A DNA stretch of 35,566 nucleotides from Microthyrium microscopicum (GCA_010405405.1 MU004231.1:1963079-1998644); one strand, 5' to 3'. Counted from the stretch's first letter, positions 1-13,135 are shown. The notes: generated by a model from the letters alone, not told the origin. Program-made: numbers and translations.

Positions 1-198
1 AATATCCTATTAGATATAGAAGAAACTATAATTATTAAACCTGCCTTAATTCCTTACTTATATTATATTATGAAGTAGTATATAAGCTATAGCTACTAGA
101 TCTAGCATTATTAGAATTTAAATCTATATAAATATTTACTAGTTAGTTTCCTTTCCTATTTATTAATTAATATAAATAGTTATATTAATAGCCTAGAT

Positions 199-405
199 TT
201 AGACCTACGTATACTCTTTCTTACTAATTAATTATAAATATATAAATAGTATACTTATTAAACTCTACTTTAGTAAGATTTTCTCTATCTCCTATTATAA
301 TTATTTATATTAATACTTATAATTAGACCTATATATAGTCTTTCTTACTAATTAATGTAAATATATATAAATAGTATACTTATTAACCTTTACTTTAGTA
401 AGATT
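199..405. repeat. Degraded direct repeat, two copies of about 82 bp
   Basis: Copies at about 199-280 and 323-405 share a TTAGACC start, a CTTTCTTACTAATTAAT core and a TTTAGTAAGATT end. They differ mainly by small indels and C/T or A/G changes, as expected for a duplicated unit that later underwent RIP. Confidence 0.75.
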
Positions 406-1110
406 CTAGAGTTATTACCTTACTACGTAGGTAATCTTTAAATAGATACCTTAATTAGTATATATATCTTCTAAGTTTATCTATTATAAAAAATAATAAA
501 CTTTAAAACTACCTATTAATTATTTAGAGATAGTAATACCTAAGAGAGCTAGCTAGTATCTTACTTTAATAATAACTTTAGTAAGAAGTAAATATTTAAT
601 GTTTAATAGGCTTACTAGATCTACTCTACTATCTACCTATATGCTACTATAGCTCTCTTCCTTAGTAATATATATATATATATATATAAATGTTACTAAT
701 AACTCTTTAGTAATTAGAGAGAACTACTACTAAGTTAGGAGTAATACGTAAGATAATTAGTAGTTATAGTTTAGGTTATACTAATATGTAGTATTTAAAT
801 ATTAGGAAGGTAAAGATCTTACTAAATAAATAAGATAAGTAAGCTAGTAAGTATATTATTTAGTTATAACTTTCTATTTACTTTACTTATATTACTCTTC
901 TTACTTATCCTCTTTTCTTCTTAAATAATACTTAGAATACTTTTAAACTTTATTATATTTACTTCTCTAAGAGTACTTTTCTTACTACTTCTAGCTACTA
1001 TAGCTTCTTACTTAATATTTATATAATAAGAAGTTAAAAGAATTAGTATAGAGGCTAGTAGAATAACTTTAATAATTAAGAGAACTAAAGATACTTAATT
1101 ATACTTTTTA

Positions 1111-1290
1111 CCTACTCTATAATAGAGTTAAGATATAGCTAATTAACCTTATAAAACTAGTATTAATAGCTATTATAGCACGCTAGCTATGTTATTTACC
1201 TATTTTATAATAAAGCTAATATATAGCTAATTAACCTAATAAAACTAGTATTAATAACTAGTATAGTATACTAGCTATGCTATCTATTTA
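1111..1290. repeat. Degraded tandem repeat, 88-bp period
   Basis: Copies begin at 1111 (CCTACTCTATAATA) and 1199 (CCTATTTTATAATA). Both continue through ATATAGCTAATTAACC and AAAACTAGTATTAATA. Differences are mostly transitions. A weak partial third copy may follow around 1310-1345. Confidence 0.75.
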
Positions 1291-4200
1291 TAAATTAATA
1301 ACTTTAATACCTAAGTAATTAATCCTACTAAGTTAGTATTAATAGCTAGCGTAAAGTGTAATATATAGTACTATTAATACCTACTATGTAATTACCTAGT
1401 AGATTATATAAAAGAAGTAATAAAAGTACTTTAAAATAATCTAATAAATAGAAAGAGTAATTAGACTACGCTTATAATATTACTAGAGTAAATAAAGCAA
1501 ATCTACCTATTATAAGTCTTAGAAGTCTTAAATATAGTAATAAGTATATACTTCTTAATAAAATTACTAAACTCTAAAAGCTTACTAGACTATTAAGAGT
1601 ATAATATATTATTACTATTTATAAATATATACTACTTCTTCTTTCTCTTCCTTTTCCTTAACGTTTATAGATATATACTACTTCTTTTTCTTCTTCCTTT
1701 TCCTTAATAACTACTTTCCTTAGGTTTCTATATAGTAGAGCTATTATTACTATTCTAATAATAATAGGTAATAGTAGCTAATTGAAAACTCTCTAAGACG
1801 TTTATTACTACCTAATAGTAGTTATAACTACTACTAGACTAAATAGTTAATAAATCTCTTACTATACTCTATTAACCTATACTAATATTAATATCCTTAT
1901 TGCCTTAAATATTATAGCTAATACTAGAGTAGAAAGTTAGGAACTACTTCCTTAAAACTAATCTATACTTCTATTAATTTTCTTACTATTTTAGATATAT
2001 ATATAGTATATCTTACTATACTATAACTCTATTAGATAATATATTAACTTCTTCTTAAGATAAGGCTATATTAATGCTAAAGAAGGCTACTACTCTATTT
2101 ATAATAAAAGAACTTTAAGTACTAACTATCTTTAGATAAAACTTAAAATATTATAGAACTAATATAAGATAAAATATAATTATCTATTATTTTATATATT
2201 ACTTTATAAAGAATCCTATATTATAATAAGTAAAGCTAAGACGTTAATTTAAACTATTAATATAGATAATATTAGTTTGCCTAGTAACGTAAAATTACTC
2301 TTATCTTTATACTTTAAGCTAACTTAGAATAAGTCTAAACTAATAAATAGATATAACTAATACTTAAATAGGAAATTATAGTAACTTTAAACTCCTCTAT
2401 ATTTAATATATAATAAAGGTTAATATACTATCCTATATCTAGGACGTGCTTAGAGTTGTCTATTAAATTAATCTTATTATAGAAATAAGAAAGTATTTAT
2501 TAGTAAGGCTAAATTAAATAGTATAATCCTATTAGCTAATATTATCTTATATTATTTTATATTATCTAATATTTTCTAATATTAATTAGATTATATTATA
2601 ATAGATAAGATCCTATTATATCTTACTATAAATTTAACCTTATATAGATTATAACTAAAATAGAAACCTTAGATAAATATATATTTATAAATTAACTTCT
2701 ATAGCTTTAAATACGCTAGGATTATCTCTATTAAATAATATATTGCCTATAGTCTCTTCTATTATAACCTTTTCTTATATATCTAAGTTATTACTATTAA
2801 CGTCTTAGTTAAGAATATTAATAGGCCTAGTTATAATATTATTTCCTATATAATCTTACTTAATAGTAGTTTTATAATTAAAAAACTTAGCTTTAATATT
2901 AAGCTTATTAAGTCTTATCCTTTTTATATCTAGTAAGTTATAATATAAGCTATAGTTCTTAATTATAGACTAGGGTTAAGACTTTATAAGGCTATCTTTA
3001 ATTAGATTCTAGCATAATAAGAATATATTATACTCTATACTAGTATTAGTATACTTATTACTAGCCTTATATATAAACGTATATATAAATACGTCTTATA
3101 AATAACGTATATATATATTATAAAGGTAGACTCTATTAAATATTACCTTAACGTTATAAGTTAAGTTATTAAATAATTTTATATCTCTACTATAGTTACT
3201 ATTTAAATACTTTAGTCCTAGATCTATAAGCTTAAAAGAGTTCTTATAGCCTTTCTAATTAACTAAGCTTAAGGCTAGAATAAACCTTTAAAGTTTAAGA
3301 GTATTTATATTAGATAAGTTTTACTTAAGCTATAGTATCTTATCTCTATAGTTATTCTAACTAGTGCTATAAAAGTAAATAGTTAGGAAATTAATTAGAA
3401 GGCGTAAAAGTCTAATATTGCTATACCTAAGGGTATATTATATAATTAAGAGTAACTTAATTTCTTATAAGTACTAATATATAGTTTAGAACTTAATATT
3501 ATTAGTTCTATTTAGGCGCTTATTCTATACTTTTCTTATAAAGGCTATTTAATAAATATCTTTAATAATCTTATTAAATTATTTTAAGGATAATTTATTA
3601 ATATAGGATTTAAGTAGTTCTAGGATAGTAAAGAATAAATTATTAATATGTCTAAGATAATAATCTTTCTAATTTATACTCTATAAAAATAACGTTAAGA
3701 CTTTACTACTAAATCTTTATATTAAGATAAGAATAACCTAGTAGGTTTAGGTATTATTACGCTTTTTATAGCTTTATCCTTATATATTAACATTATATAT
3801 AATAAAATATAGAGCTAGTATATTAACCTTAAAGAAATCCTAATAGGTTTAAATAATATAGAAGAAGTAGTTTATATATATATAGAACTACCTAGGAACT
3901 AGATAAAGGAACTTCCTTAAATTATATAGTTATATTTTATTAAATGTCTTAGCCTTAATAGAGTAGTTAATCTTTATACTTAACTAATTACTATAAGTAA
4001 GAAATAATCTCTTTTTAAAGATTCTAGTACTTAGATCTAATGCTTATAAACTATTAGTAGAGTTTTTATTATTAACTATACCTAAGATGCTAGATAATAA
4101 TACTAGCATAGAATCTACTAGAAAAATACTATATCTAAGATTAGGAGATATACTTATATTACTAATAAACTTAATATCTATACTACCTTCTTTATTAGAC

Positions 4201-5068
4201 GCCTCTCTAATTTTACTATTATTAAGCTTACTTACGTTATTATTTTTAATATTAATCTACTTATTATTATAGTTATTATCTTTAAGGCTACTACTAGAAG
4301 GGGATAGATTCTTAGATATATCTATATTAAATCCATCCTAGTTAGAGATATAATAGACTAATAAACTCTTACTATATATTTAGCTAAAAAATAAATAGGC
4401 TATACTAAATAAAGAGGCGTCTAGTCTAGAGTTAGGTAGAGAAAATAGAATAGACGCTATAATATTTAATAATAAGGCTATGTCTTCTATATTATTAATT
4501 AGAGGTTTTAGGAAGCTAAAATAGCGTAAGAAGATTTTATTATATACTTAGTAAGTACTATCTATTATTTCTTTATTCTTTATAATAGCGCTAAGCTAAT
4601 TAAACTCTATCTTATATAGTATAAGTATATTAATATTTAGTATACTAAACTAGTATTTATCTTTTTTATACTTTGTAATCTAAGGTTTAATAATATCTAG
4701 AATACTACGTTTTAAAGTATCTATAATAAGGTACTAGCTAATAGTTTTAATATATTTACTTCCTTAGCTATTAGCCTTTACTAATAGGCCTTCCTATATT
4801 AATTTCTAGTTAAACTCCTTTATTAAATTGTATATATCTTATATTAGTCCTTTTAGAGGTAAGGATAGATAAATTATAATAATAGTAGTAGTAATAGCTA
4901 CTATACTTATAGTATTACTTACTATCTTATTACACTTATAAGATATAAAGTTTATATTATTATAATATAGGATAGCCTAATAATTTAGTATATATTATTT
5001 AATATTTCTTTATATATTAGGCATTAGTAATATATAAGGTCTTTTAAAGTTATAAACTTAAGATTTTT

Positions 5069-5170
5069 AAAGATCTTATAAGATATATAAAGATCTTATA
5101 ATATATATAAAGATATTATAAAATATATAAAGATTTTATAATATATTTAAAAATTTTATAAAATCTTATA
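5069..5170. repeat. Short tandem repeat, about 20-bp unit, five copies
   Basis: The unit is close to AGATCTTATAATATATATAA. It repeats about five times and decays toward the right end. It lies wholly within AT-rich DNA. Confidence 0.8.
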
Positions 5171-6225
5171 TTTAATACTAAGTATAGTATTATTATATAC
5201 TAAAGCCTATCTTAAAACCTTCTTTATATATCTTAGTATAGTCTTATAACTAGTATATACTCTAAGAGCTACTAGTAAGTTAATAACCTATCTCTTTATA
5301 TTTAACTTAAGTAAATAGATACTAAGCGTTATTACTAAATAGTTATTTATCTCTCTACTTTACTAATAAAGAATAATTACTATAATTATATATATAAGCT
5401 TCTATTTTAGCTTATTACTTTATTTATATATCTTATAGTTCTAATTACGTATAAGTTTATAAAGGAAGGCTATCTAGATAGGTATAGTATTTCTTATCTT
5501 CTTAATAGCTTTCTTAAAGTTAATACTTATACTATCTACTTTACTATTAAAGTAGTTAAAGCTTATAAGTTTTATAAAGGCGTAAAACTCTACTTATAGT
5601 TTAGAATCTATATAATACTTTAGTAAAATTTTATTACTTAATAACTTTTCTATAACGTTCTTTAAAAACTTATAGTAAGTAATAACGTTAGTATATAGAT
5701 TACTATTAAGAATAATATTACTATAAGTATCTTTTTAGCTAGCTTATAATAGAAGAAACGATTTTATAGTTATCTTCTAATCTTAGATATATTTTAGTAT
5801 TAAAGTAAGCTTTTATTTAACTAAATTTAAGCTCTACTATAGTATTATTGTTACTACTAGTTATAAATAACCTAATAGTTTAGTATTATTAAGCTTATAT
5901 TAGATCCTACTTAAAGTATTTATAAGATCTATTATAGTTATTATATTGCTAGAGATATATAAATATAGACTCTTTATTATTATAGAGATAAATCTACCTT
6001 TACTACTATTATTACTAAAGAGAGGTACGCCTAGCCTATATAGAAATTAGGTTATCTTTATAAGATTCTTCTCTATAATACGTACTTTTAATAGAAAGTA
6101 TAATTTATAGAATTAATAAAGGAAAAGATAGTAATTATAATAATAGTAGAATTATTAAAAATATATATATATTAGTAATAAGGACACAATTATAATAATA
6201 TAGGCATTTACTAATAACTACGAAG

Positions 6226-6639
6226 CGCGTCGCACTAAAAAGGTCCGAGTTGGCCTTAGACCCTCCTGCGGAGGGAGCCCGCGGACGGGCAGGGTTAGGG
6301 TTTGAGAACTGAGATAAGGCTCAAGCGTCTTCTTTGTTGGGGTCCTCCTTCGTTTCGCGCTTACTTCAGCTGGAAACAGTCTTCGGTTTCATCGGCAGCG
6401 ACATCCCACCTTCTCGGTAACTCGGGTGTTTGAAACCCTGCATGTGCTGCACGTGTCGGAATTCCTCTCGGCATGCCGTTATGCATTGATCAATAGCCAA
6501 ACCACGGTTCGATACCGACCAAACTTTGGAAGAGACAGCGAGGCAGCTTTCTATGCGCTCATCCACTCTTTAAAAGTCTGCTCGCCGCCTCCCTCATCGA
6601 TTATTGTCCGAGTCTCGTCTATCTGTTTCCATAGCCATT
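6226..6639. other. AT/GC border and upstream region of the UBX gene
   Basis: Composition switches abruptly near 6226 from RIP-like AT to GC-rich sequence. Two small perfect inverted repeats follow: CCCTCC-TGC-GGAGGG at 6261-6275 and CCCG-CGGA-CGGG at 6278-6289. Next comes a telomere-like GGGTTAGGGTTT at 6292-6303. The rest, to 6639, is probably promoter and 5' leader of the gene starting at 6640. Open frames here on either strand show no family resemblance. Confidence 0.6.
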
Positions 6640-8222
6640 ATGGAATCAACAGACATCGATATCGGCGACCTCACACCTGTCCAACAGGCTGCGCTGGAAC
6701 AATACACGGCAGTGACAGGTCAAGATGTCGAAGCTGCGATACCCCTTCTCCAACGAGCGCAGTGGAATACTCAGGTAAGGCTTACCCTATCTCATATTCT
6801 GGGCTCACAACTCATCTCTATTAGATTGCCATTACCCGTTTCTTTGACGGCGAACCCGAAGTAGACCCAGTTCAAGAAGCCTTGAGTGCTGCAGCTCCTC
6901 AAGACACTCGCCGGCAAGAGACATTGGCCGAATCACTACAGTTCTCACGTCACAGATCGAGAATACCTCCAGCGCCTCGAATAGTACCACCTCCAAATCC
7001 CGAATTAAATTACCGTCCCGGGTTTCCCTTCAACATCATACTCGCCCCCTTCAGCCTTGCCTCATATATCCTTACTAGAGTCTTTCGCATTTTTGCTCCT
7101 CTAATTCCGTTCCTCCCAACATTACTTGCTCGATTAAAGTCACAAGATAGCACACGCGTGTCCAACCGAAGATCCCTGAAACCGCGAGACACAGCAGCAA
7201 GATTCATCCGAGAATTTGAAGAGCAATACGGCTCCAACCAGCTACCTTTCCGCGAGCTCGGTTATGCTCACTCCCTAGACGAGGCTAAGCGCGATCTTAA
7301 ATACCTCCTCGTAGTCATCCTTTCCCCTGAACACGACGATAATGACTTATATGTACAAGAGACATTACTTGCCCCGGAGGTCATTGCCTTTGTGCAGAAT
7401 AAAGACAGCAATATAATTCTCTGGGGAGGTTCAATACAAGACTCGGAGGCATATCAGGTGGCCACTGCTTTTAATGTCACCAAATTTCCATATGCAGCTC
7501 TCATCGCAAGCACGCCTAATTCGAGCTCATCTAGCAGTTTCGCCACCTCAGGAACTGGTATGGGCATTATTGCGCCTCTATCTGGACTTTTACCTCCTGC
7601 AGAATTTCTTTCCAAAATACGGCGCGCCATGGATTCACACATGCCCGAAATCAATCGCCTACGCTCGGAACAGGCGGAACGCAACGCAACTCGAAGCATT
7701 CGTGAACAGCAGGACAGCGCATATGACCGGAGTCTAGCCAAGGACCGCGAACGTGCGAAGCAAAAGCGGGAGGAGGAAGAAAAGCGCAAACAAGAAGAAG
7801 AAAGTGAGCGCAAAGCCGAAGAACAACGCGAGCAAGCAGCGCACAAATCCGAAGGTTGGAAGATGTGGCGCGCAGTGCGAATCAAGCCAGAGCCCAGCAC
7901 CAGCGACCAGAATGCCGTGCGAGTCAGCTTACGGCTACCTGATGGCTCTCGCGCCATGCGGAAATTTGAAGGCAGTGCGGAGGTTGAAGAAATATACGCA
8001 TTTGTTGAATGCGCCGAGCTGCTTGACAGCGCAGTGTTGAGTAAAGAAATAGCTAAACCTGAGGGCTATGATCATCAGTACCCATTCAAGCTGGTGAGTC
8101 CGATGCCCCGGACCGTGTACGATATCAACAGCCAAGGCACGATTCGAGAGGTCATTGGGCGGAGCGCAAATCTCATTGTCGAGCCTATTGATGTTGATGA
8201 TGAGGACGATGACGATGTATAA
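6640..8222 (+). CDS. UBA-UAS-UBX domain protein, FAF2/UBXD8 (Ubx2-like) ER-associated Cdc48 adaptor
   Basis: Exons are 6640-6774 and 6825-8222, with a 50-nt intron (GTAAGG...TTAG), giving 510 aa. Residues 1-45 form a UBA-like ubiquitin-binding helix bundle (LTPVQQAALEQYTAVTG). Residues about 114-147 are a hydrophobic hairpin rich in Phe, Ile and Pro. A thioredoxin-like UAS domain lies at about 189-320, a Glu/Lys/Arg-rich coiled coil at about 324-390, and a C-terminal UBX domain at about 408-499. The UBX loop reads SPMPR, matching the FPR-type Cdc48/p97 contact. The protein ends in an acidic tail. This order is that of FAF2/UBXD8 and yeast Ubx2-type proteins, which sit in the ER or lipid-droplet membrane by a hairpin and recruit Cdc48 to ubiquitinated clients. 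The ATG at 6640 begins the UBA-like domain and was preferred to upstream non-ATG codons. It appears intact and has ordinary composition despite the adjacent RIP block. Confidence 0.92.
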
Positions 8223-8664
8223 ACTCCTTTTATGAGCATTTACCTCAGTTCATGGACATATTCTGTCTTGTCTTATTACCTAGAAGATTATTTGTGATCA
8301 GACACGCCATTTGCAAACTTTAGACTGTTAGAAAGAGCACTAGCCGCTACTACTTGAATGTTGGCATATGAAGCATTGTATAATTATATTTCATTATTTT
8401 GCATGATCTACATTCTGCTTCTAGGCATTGCTTCACCGAGTGAACGATCCTTGAATTTCTTCCTCAAAGCTCAAACTCTAGGGCGTGCTTGTACTGGCGT
8501 GGAGACTACCCTACTCTAGGTAAGGAGGATGGTGACTCACTACTTGTCCACCAGTAGAGAACTTCTCGCCCATCTTCAATTGCGGACTTGAGTTCTATCA
8601 CAAACCCAATCCTCGGAGTACAATTACAAAATTCGTCTCAATTCGTCCCAGAACTACCCTCAAA
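8223..8664. other. Intergenic region between the UBX and GNAT genes
   Basis: This should hold the 3' UTR of the UBX gene (AT-rich up to about 8400) and the promoter and leader of the GNAT gene. I see no ORF, repeat or RNA gene in it. The downstream start codon lies in a good context (CTCAAAATGGCC). Confidence 0.6.
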
Positions 8665-9398
8665 ATGGCCTTTCGCATCGAGCCCCTGACCGATGCAGAC
8701 AAGGATGACTTTATGCGAATCCATTATGACGCATTTGAATCAATTTTCCAGGTTTTCTACCACAAACGACCATCCCCAGAGGGATTCAAAATCATGGCAG
8801 AGGAGCGCACCAAAGTCCTCGGGTCACCAGCCACTCGTGCGTTCAAGGCCGTAGATTCGGAAACTGGAAAGATCGTGGCTGCTTCGGTTTGGAAAAGATA
8901 TCCAGAAGGAAGATCAAATGAAGAATTTCTGGCCGAATTGGACTCAACAAGCAATTTTGCACCAGAGCAGAACGTTGAAGCTTGGAAGGCGGTGTCAGCT
9001 CACCTTTTGCAATTGAGGATGAATATCATAGGCGCTAGACCACATTTGTTCTTGTCTGGGCTGATCGTTGATCCTGAGTACCAAGGAAAAGGCATTGGTA
9101 AACTTTTGATGCAATGGGGAGTTGAAGAGGCGGATAGGTGAGTAATGCTTACATTAAGATTTCAGTAAGCTGACTTAGCCAGGTATGGACTTTTTGGATA
9201 CATCGAATCGAGCGAAGCAGGGAAGCCATTATACGCAAAATACGGATTTAAAGACCTTTGCGCCGTTGACTTTGATATTACCAGATGGGGCTATAGTGAT
9301 TTCCAAGTTAATACCGTGAGTAAAGTTCTGGGTTCGTCAGTAAGGAGATCTAATCCGGATAGATCATGGTTCGGGAGCCGAAAGCAATTGGGGCGTAA
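8665..9398 (+). CDS. GNAT-family N-acetyltransferase
   Basis: Three exons are inferred: 8665-9137, 9183-9315 and 9363-9398, giving 213 aa. Intron 1 is 45 nt (GTGAGT...CCAG). Intron 2 is 47 nt (GTGAGT, branch CTAAT, ATAG); it moves the C-terminus from a read-through tail to a short MVREPKAIGA ending, typical for compact fungal GNATs. Residues 1-20 carry the usual beta1-alpha1 start (FRIEPLTDADKDDFMRIHYD). Motif A is LIVDPEYQGKGIGKLLM at about 133-149; its Q-x-x-G-x-G loop binds the acetyl-CoA pyrophosphate. After intron 1 the GYIESSEAGKPLYAKYGFK segment is the usual motif B region. The substrate cannot be told from sequence. It is a single, intact gene, same strand as the UBX gene but with its own upstream region. 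Confidence 0.88.
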
Positions 9399-10178
9399 CA
9401 TAACGGTTATAGATCCCCAAGTTCGTATTTCAGAATAGTAGCTTATCATTAGAATTTATTGGGAGTCAATTTACTTGCAGTCAACTGACAAGTCATCTCT
9501 ACTATTTATGGCGCTTGCCATATGTGCCAGAAATTTTAGGAAAGAGCACCTAAGAAGCCGGCACGCTAAGGGCGCCACGTTTTCGAGCCACGCGCGTTTG
9601 GCGGCCCAACCCAGTTAGCCGAAACTTTAAACCAACCTCTCAACTTCATGAAACATAACCTCAACTACAGTTCTTGACAGTCGTGAGACTTGAGCACATC
9701 TACACATCATTTCCCAATGGCATATCGAAAGCAGCTCATTGCACAGAGCTGCAGTTCAGAATTAGTTCAAAAGAGTCGGCCTCCGAGATGATCAATGCAT
9801 CATCCCTGCTTGCATACATGCACACACTCAGCCGCAGCGGCAAAGCAATGCACGCAGGATTCTTTGGCGCTTAGGCAGGCACGTTGTCTATTTTCAAAAA
9901 CCCGACTTATTTTCTCTCTCTGTACCACATGAACACACCAATGACTGGCTTCAGCTGTTGATTAGCCGAGACCCTGACTGTTACGACTGACTAGAGTTCT
10001 GGCTCAAAATATGCATACCTACAAAGCCAGGTTATGGCTCAGTCAGTATACCTAATAGGCGCATGGTATGTTTCAGGTCATTTTCTGGGTCTACGCTAGT
10101 ATAGTGCCAATCACTCTATCATATCTGGCGGCAAGCCTGAGCCCAAATACAATCATTTTGGGGTCTAACTAAATATGA
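9399..10178. other. Intergenic region upstream of DUF3176 copy A
   Basis: No supported gene. A 66-codon open frame at 9674-9874 has no recognisable features and no obvious splice partners. A GC-rich patch around 9560-9610 is the only compositional feature. The right end should hold the promoter of the DUF3176 copy A gene. Confidence 0.5.
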
Positions 10179-12171
10179 ATGGATCCAATACAACATTTCA
10201 GCTCGTTGAGTAGTAGCTCGCATGGCTTTATGATTGCAGAAAAATGCTTGCGGCGAGCCACATTGATTCCGCCATACCATCGAACAAAATTGACAATTAT
10301 GAATCGGAGCCCACCAGAGTTAAGGATATCCTGGAATCCTGCCTTGGCTCAAGAGGAAGAAGAACCCAAAGGCTTCTGGACAAGATGGTTTGTTGATTGG
10401 TGGGCCTTCGAGATACTGAGTTGGCTTTTCAGCGCAATTTGTGTTGTAATCATCATAAGCGTCTCTCTCAAGTACGATGGTAAACCGGTCCCACAATGGG
10501 CAGGGCTGTCATTCAATGGACTTCTTTCGACGCTATCGGCATTCTTCAAATCAGCTCTACTCCTTCCTACCGCTGAGGCTTTAGGACAGCTAAAGTGGGA
10601 CTGGTTCAACAACAAACCCAAGGCTATGATAGATTTTGAGGTTCTTGACAAAGCCAGTCGAGGCGCCTGGGGCTCATTTATGTTGATATCCCGTTCAAAA
10701 GGGGTGTAAGTACTATGAACACCACGACTAGTCCTTCCGGATTGCTTAACTGATGCATCCAAGTAACCTCGCCACTTTCGGTGCAGCAATTATTCTGCTG
10801 TCTTTGCCGTTAGATTTTTTCTTTCAGCAATTTATACAATCTCCAGCTGTATGGGTTCAGACAAACAACGCCACATTGGCAAGATCAGTATATTACGATC
10901 CTAGCCCTAGTGTATATTTTCAGAATGGACAAATGATCATTGACCCAGATGTCTAGATGATTTCCGTTCTGTACTCGAATATGGGTCTCATTGACCCTCT
11001 GCCTGTTCAAGCAAATTATTCGTGTCCAACGAGCAAGTGTACGTGGGCTCCGTTTGATACGCTGGCAATTTGTAGCACCTGCAAACCAACACCCAGCATT
11101 CTGACCTACAGCTGTCAAGAAACTGCAAATGACTGGATGTTCAAGTCAGAAGTCGTGCCCGGTACCTTTGGCAATGCTACTTCCTGTGGCTGGTTTCTGA
11201 ATCCTCCAGCCGGCCCGCCAGTTCTGATGAGTGGAGTCGGTTTCAATCAGACAGTCGACAATACGTCACAGATACTTGTCTCCCGAGTCTTACCTTTAAC
11301 TGACCCTTGGACTAGAGAGCATATATATCCCAACGGTACACTCAACTTTAGTGACCTTGATGTGCCTATTGGGGACTTCTTTGTAGCAGCTTCACCAGAC
11401 GCCGCGGCCGTCCTTTTGCAACGGGAACCTGAACTGCACGAGTGCGCCATGTGGTGGTGCGTGCAAACAATGCATTCTGAGGTTGTAGGCGGTAGACTCT
11501 CCGAAGTAGTAATGGATAGTCGTCCTGTCCCCGCAACAAACCCTACGGGCCCATGGCTAACTCCAGCGGTTTTCAATACAGAGTATAACTTAACGCTCCA
11601 AGACTCCCACTCGCGAAGTAATCTTTCGATCTTCGGTACCGGCAACTGGACAGGAAGGGAGACCTTGGATGTTATTCAGACTTTTGCCCCCTCAACATGG
11701 GTTTCAGAAGATCCTGATGTTAATTCGACCTGGGGCAAGTTTGCTTGGAGAGGAGGAACCACTAATTCACAATTGGTGCCTGATGACACAAATCCCTGGC
11801 TTTCTACCACCAATGTTAGTGCAACTATTGATCGATTTGCAAAGCTGTTCTCAACAACTCTGCGAAGGACAGCTCATGGCACTACACATCAATTTGAGAC
11901 GGTGTCCGGAAGGGCATACGAGCAAATAGAGCATGTGAGGATTGTATGGGCGTGGATCACTTTGCCTTTAGTTTTGCTTGCGTTCAGTCTTGGTTTTCTG
12001 TCCGTCACAATATGGAGAAGCTCCAATGCAGAAAATACTGGTGTTTGGAAAACTTCAGCGCTTGCTGTCCTGTTCAAGGGGCCCAGTGAGCGCATTCAAA
12101 ATGCAACGGATTCGGCGAGCAGAATGAGACGCCATGCTACAAAAGTCCGCGGCAAGCTCGAAGATGTATGA
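10179..12171 (+). pseudogene. DUF3176 membrane protein, copy A, interrupted by one in-frame TAG
   Basis: Exons are 10179-10705 and 10764-12171, separated by a 58-nt phase-2 intron (GTAAGT...CCAAG) at the same site as in the three paralogues. The frame spans 644 codons, but codon 240 (10954-10956) is TAG. Everything after it is intact to TGA at 12169. Layout: short cytosolic N-terminus, TM1 at about 74-98 (WWAFEILSWLFSA), a second hydrophobic segment with the family core KSALLLPTAEALGQLKW at about 124-140, TM3 just after the intron, then a large ectodomain with C-x4-C-x10-C-x2-C (CPTSKC...CSTC) and ECAMWWC, many N-x-S/T sites, TM4 near the end and a VWKTSALAVLF tail motif. Paralogue D has Gln (CAA) at the aligned position, so a CAG to TAG change, in a CpA context, is the simplest cause. 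It could also be a rare allele or a sequence error. The acceptor is an unusual AAG. Confidence 0.85.
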
Positions 12172-13135
12172 TAATATAATCTCACGATTTATGTTACACA
12201 AAACTTTTGGTCCAGATAGCTGGTCTCACTTACCTACATAAGCTCTATCGCCGAAGTAGCTATAATTTGCTGTCATCTGACACACCTCACTTCTCATTGT
12301 GCACCCGTGAAATCTGAGTTCTTTTGTCTCTGCCGCAAAGACCCTCCGTCATCAAGCTATTATAAATTATCATGTAATCATCCCGATTTCACCCAACAAC
12401 AAATAATGCTGTTCTAGCCATCATAACGAAGAACCGACTTGAAGTCCCCCTTTAGGCGTGTTACTTACCTGAGGTAGGTGCAACCCAAATAGTGTCCAAA
12501 GTCGGCTTTATAGTGGGATCCTGAAACAAGCTTGGTAAACGTTTAATTAGCTAGATCATGTATGTTCAGCAATACTACTCTAATTAGATGTAGTGTGTCC
12601 TCTCTTCTATATGTGATCAATTTTCTTCGCTGCTACTTGGAAACAATGCTTCAAATTTCTATTATAGAACAAAAGCACTATGTGTATAAACCTTAACTGA
12701 AATTTAAGGCAAGGCAGCTTAAACTTTTATACTTTATTAATTCAAAAGCTGACTCAAAAAAGTCACGCCACTTGAAGGCTCTTTAACCCTGTAATTTGGA
12801 CGCACTTTTTGCATGCCCTTGTGCACGCCCTTAGACAAAACGGACTATTTTGGGGGAAATTATTGGCTAAACTGCGAATATGTCATAAGAGATATACGGT
12901 ATCTCTCAAATCGCATCGAGTCCAAATCCTTACCGCCTCTAAACCTGTCGCGGCGGGGAGTAATGACAGCGGCTGTTGATACATTATCAGAGAACCCAAT
13001 CCAGTAGATTAAGGGCTGACTTGCGCACTTCAATGCAAGAGTCAGGTCACATTAGTCGGTTATGTGATTCGAAGTACTTAAGATGTGCCGCTATAGCTTT
13101 AACCTGGACAAAGAACCTGCATCAATTCCCCCAAC
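12172..13135. other. Intergenic, AT-leaning, no gene seen
   Basis: Contains the likely 3' UTR of DUF3176 copy A and the upstream region of the small secreted gene at 13136. Short open frames (for example 12813-13007) lack recognisable domains, signal peptides or splice support. No clear repeat stands out. Confidence 0.5.

Larger units (their letters stand above)
1..6225. other. AT-rich, RIP-saturated block (left arm)
   Basis: This stretch consists almost entirely of A and T, and both CpA and TpG are nearly gone; by hand, 1201-1500 holds about one CpA and three TpG. TpA dominates and stops are dense in all frames. That is the pattern left when RIP converts CpA to TpA on both strands of repeated DNA. 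I could not recover a protein from it. The only open frame over 60 codons (4087-4272, Leu/Ile-rich) looks like a composition artefact. Low-complexity TA runs occur, for example around 667-688. The block is probably old transposon DNA, but the element type can no longer be read. Confidence 0.85.

Noticed and set aside
4087-4272. 61-codon Leu/Ile-rich open frame in the left AT-rich block
   Set aside because: Composition artefact of RIP DNA; no family motif and no splice or promoter context.
6500-6520. GGTTCGATACC resembling a tRNA B box
   Set aside because: No A box or cloverleaf can be formed upstream.
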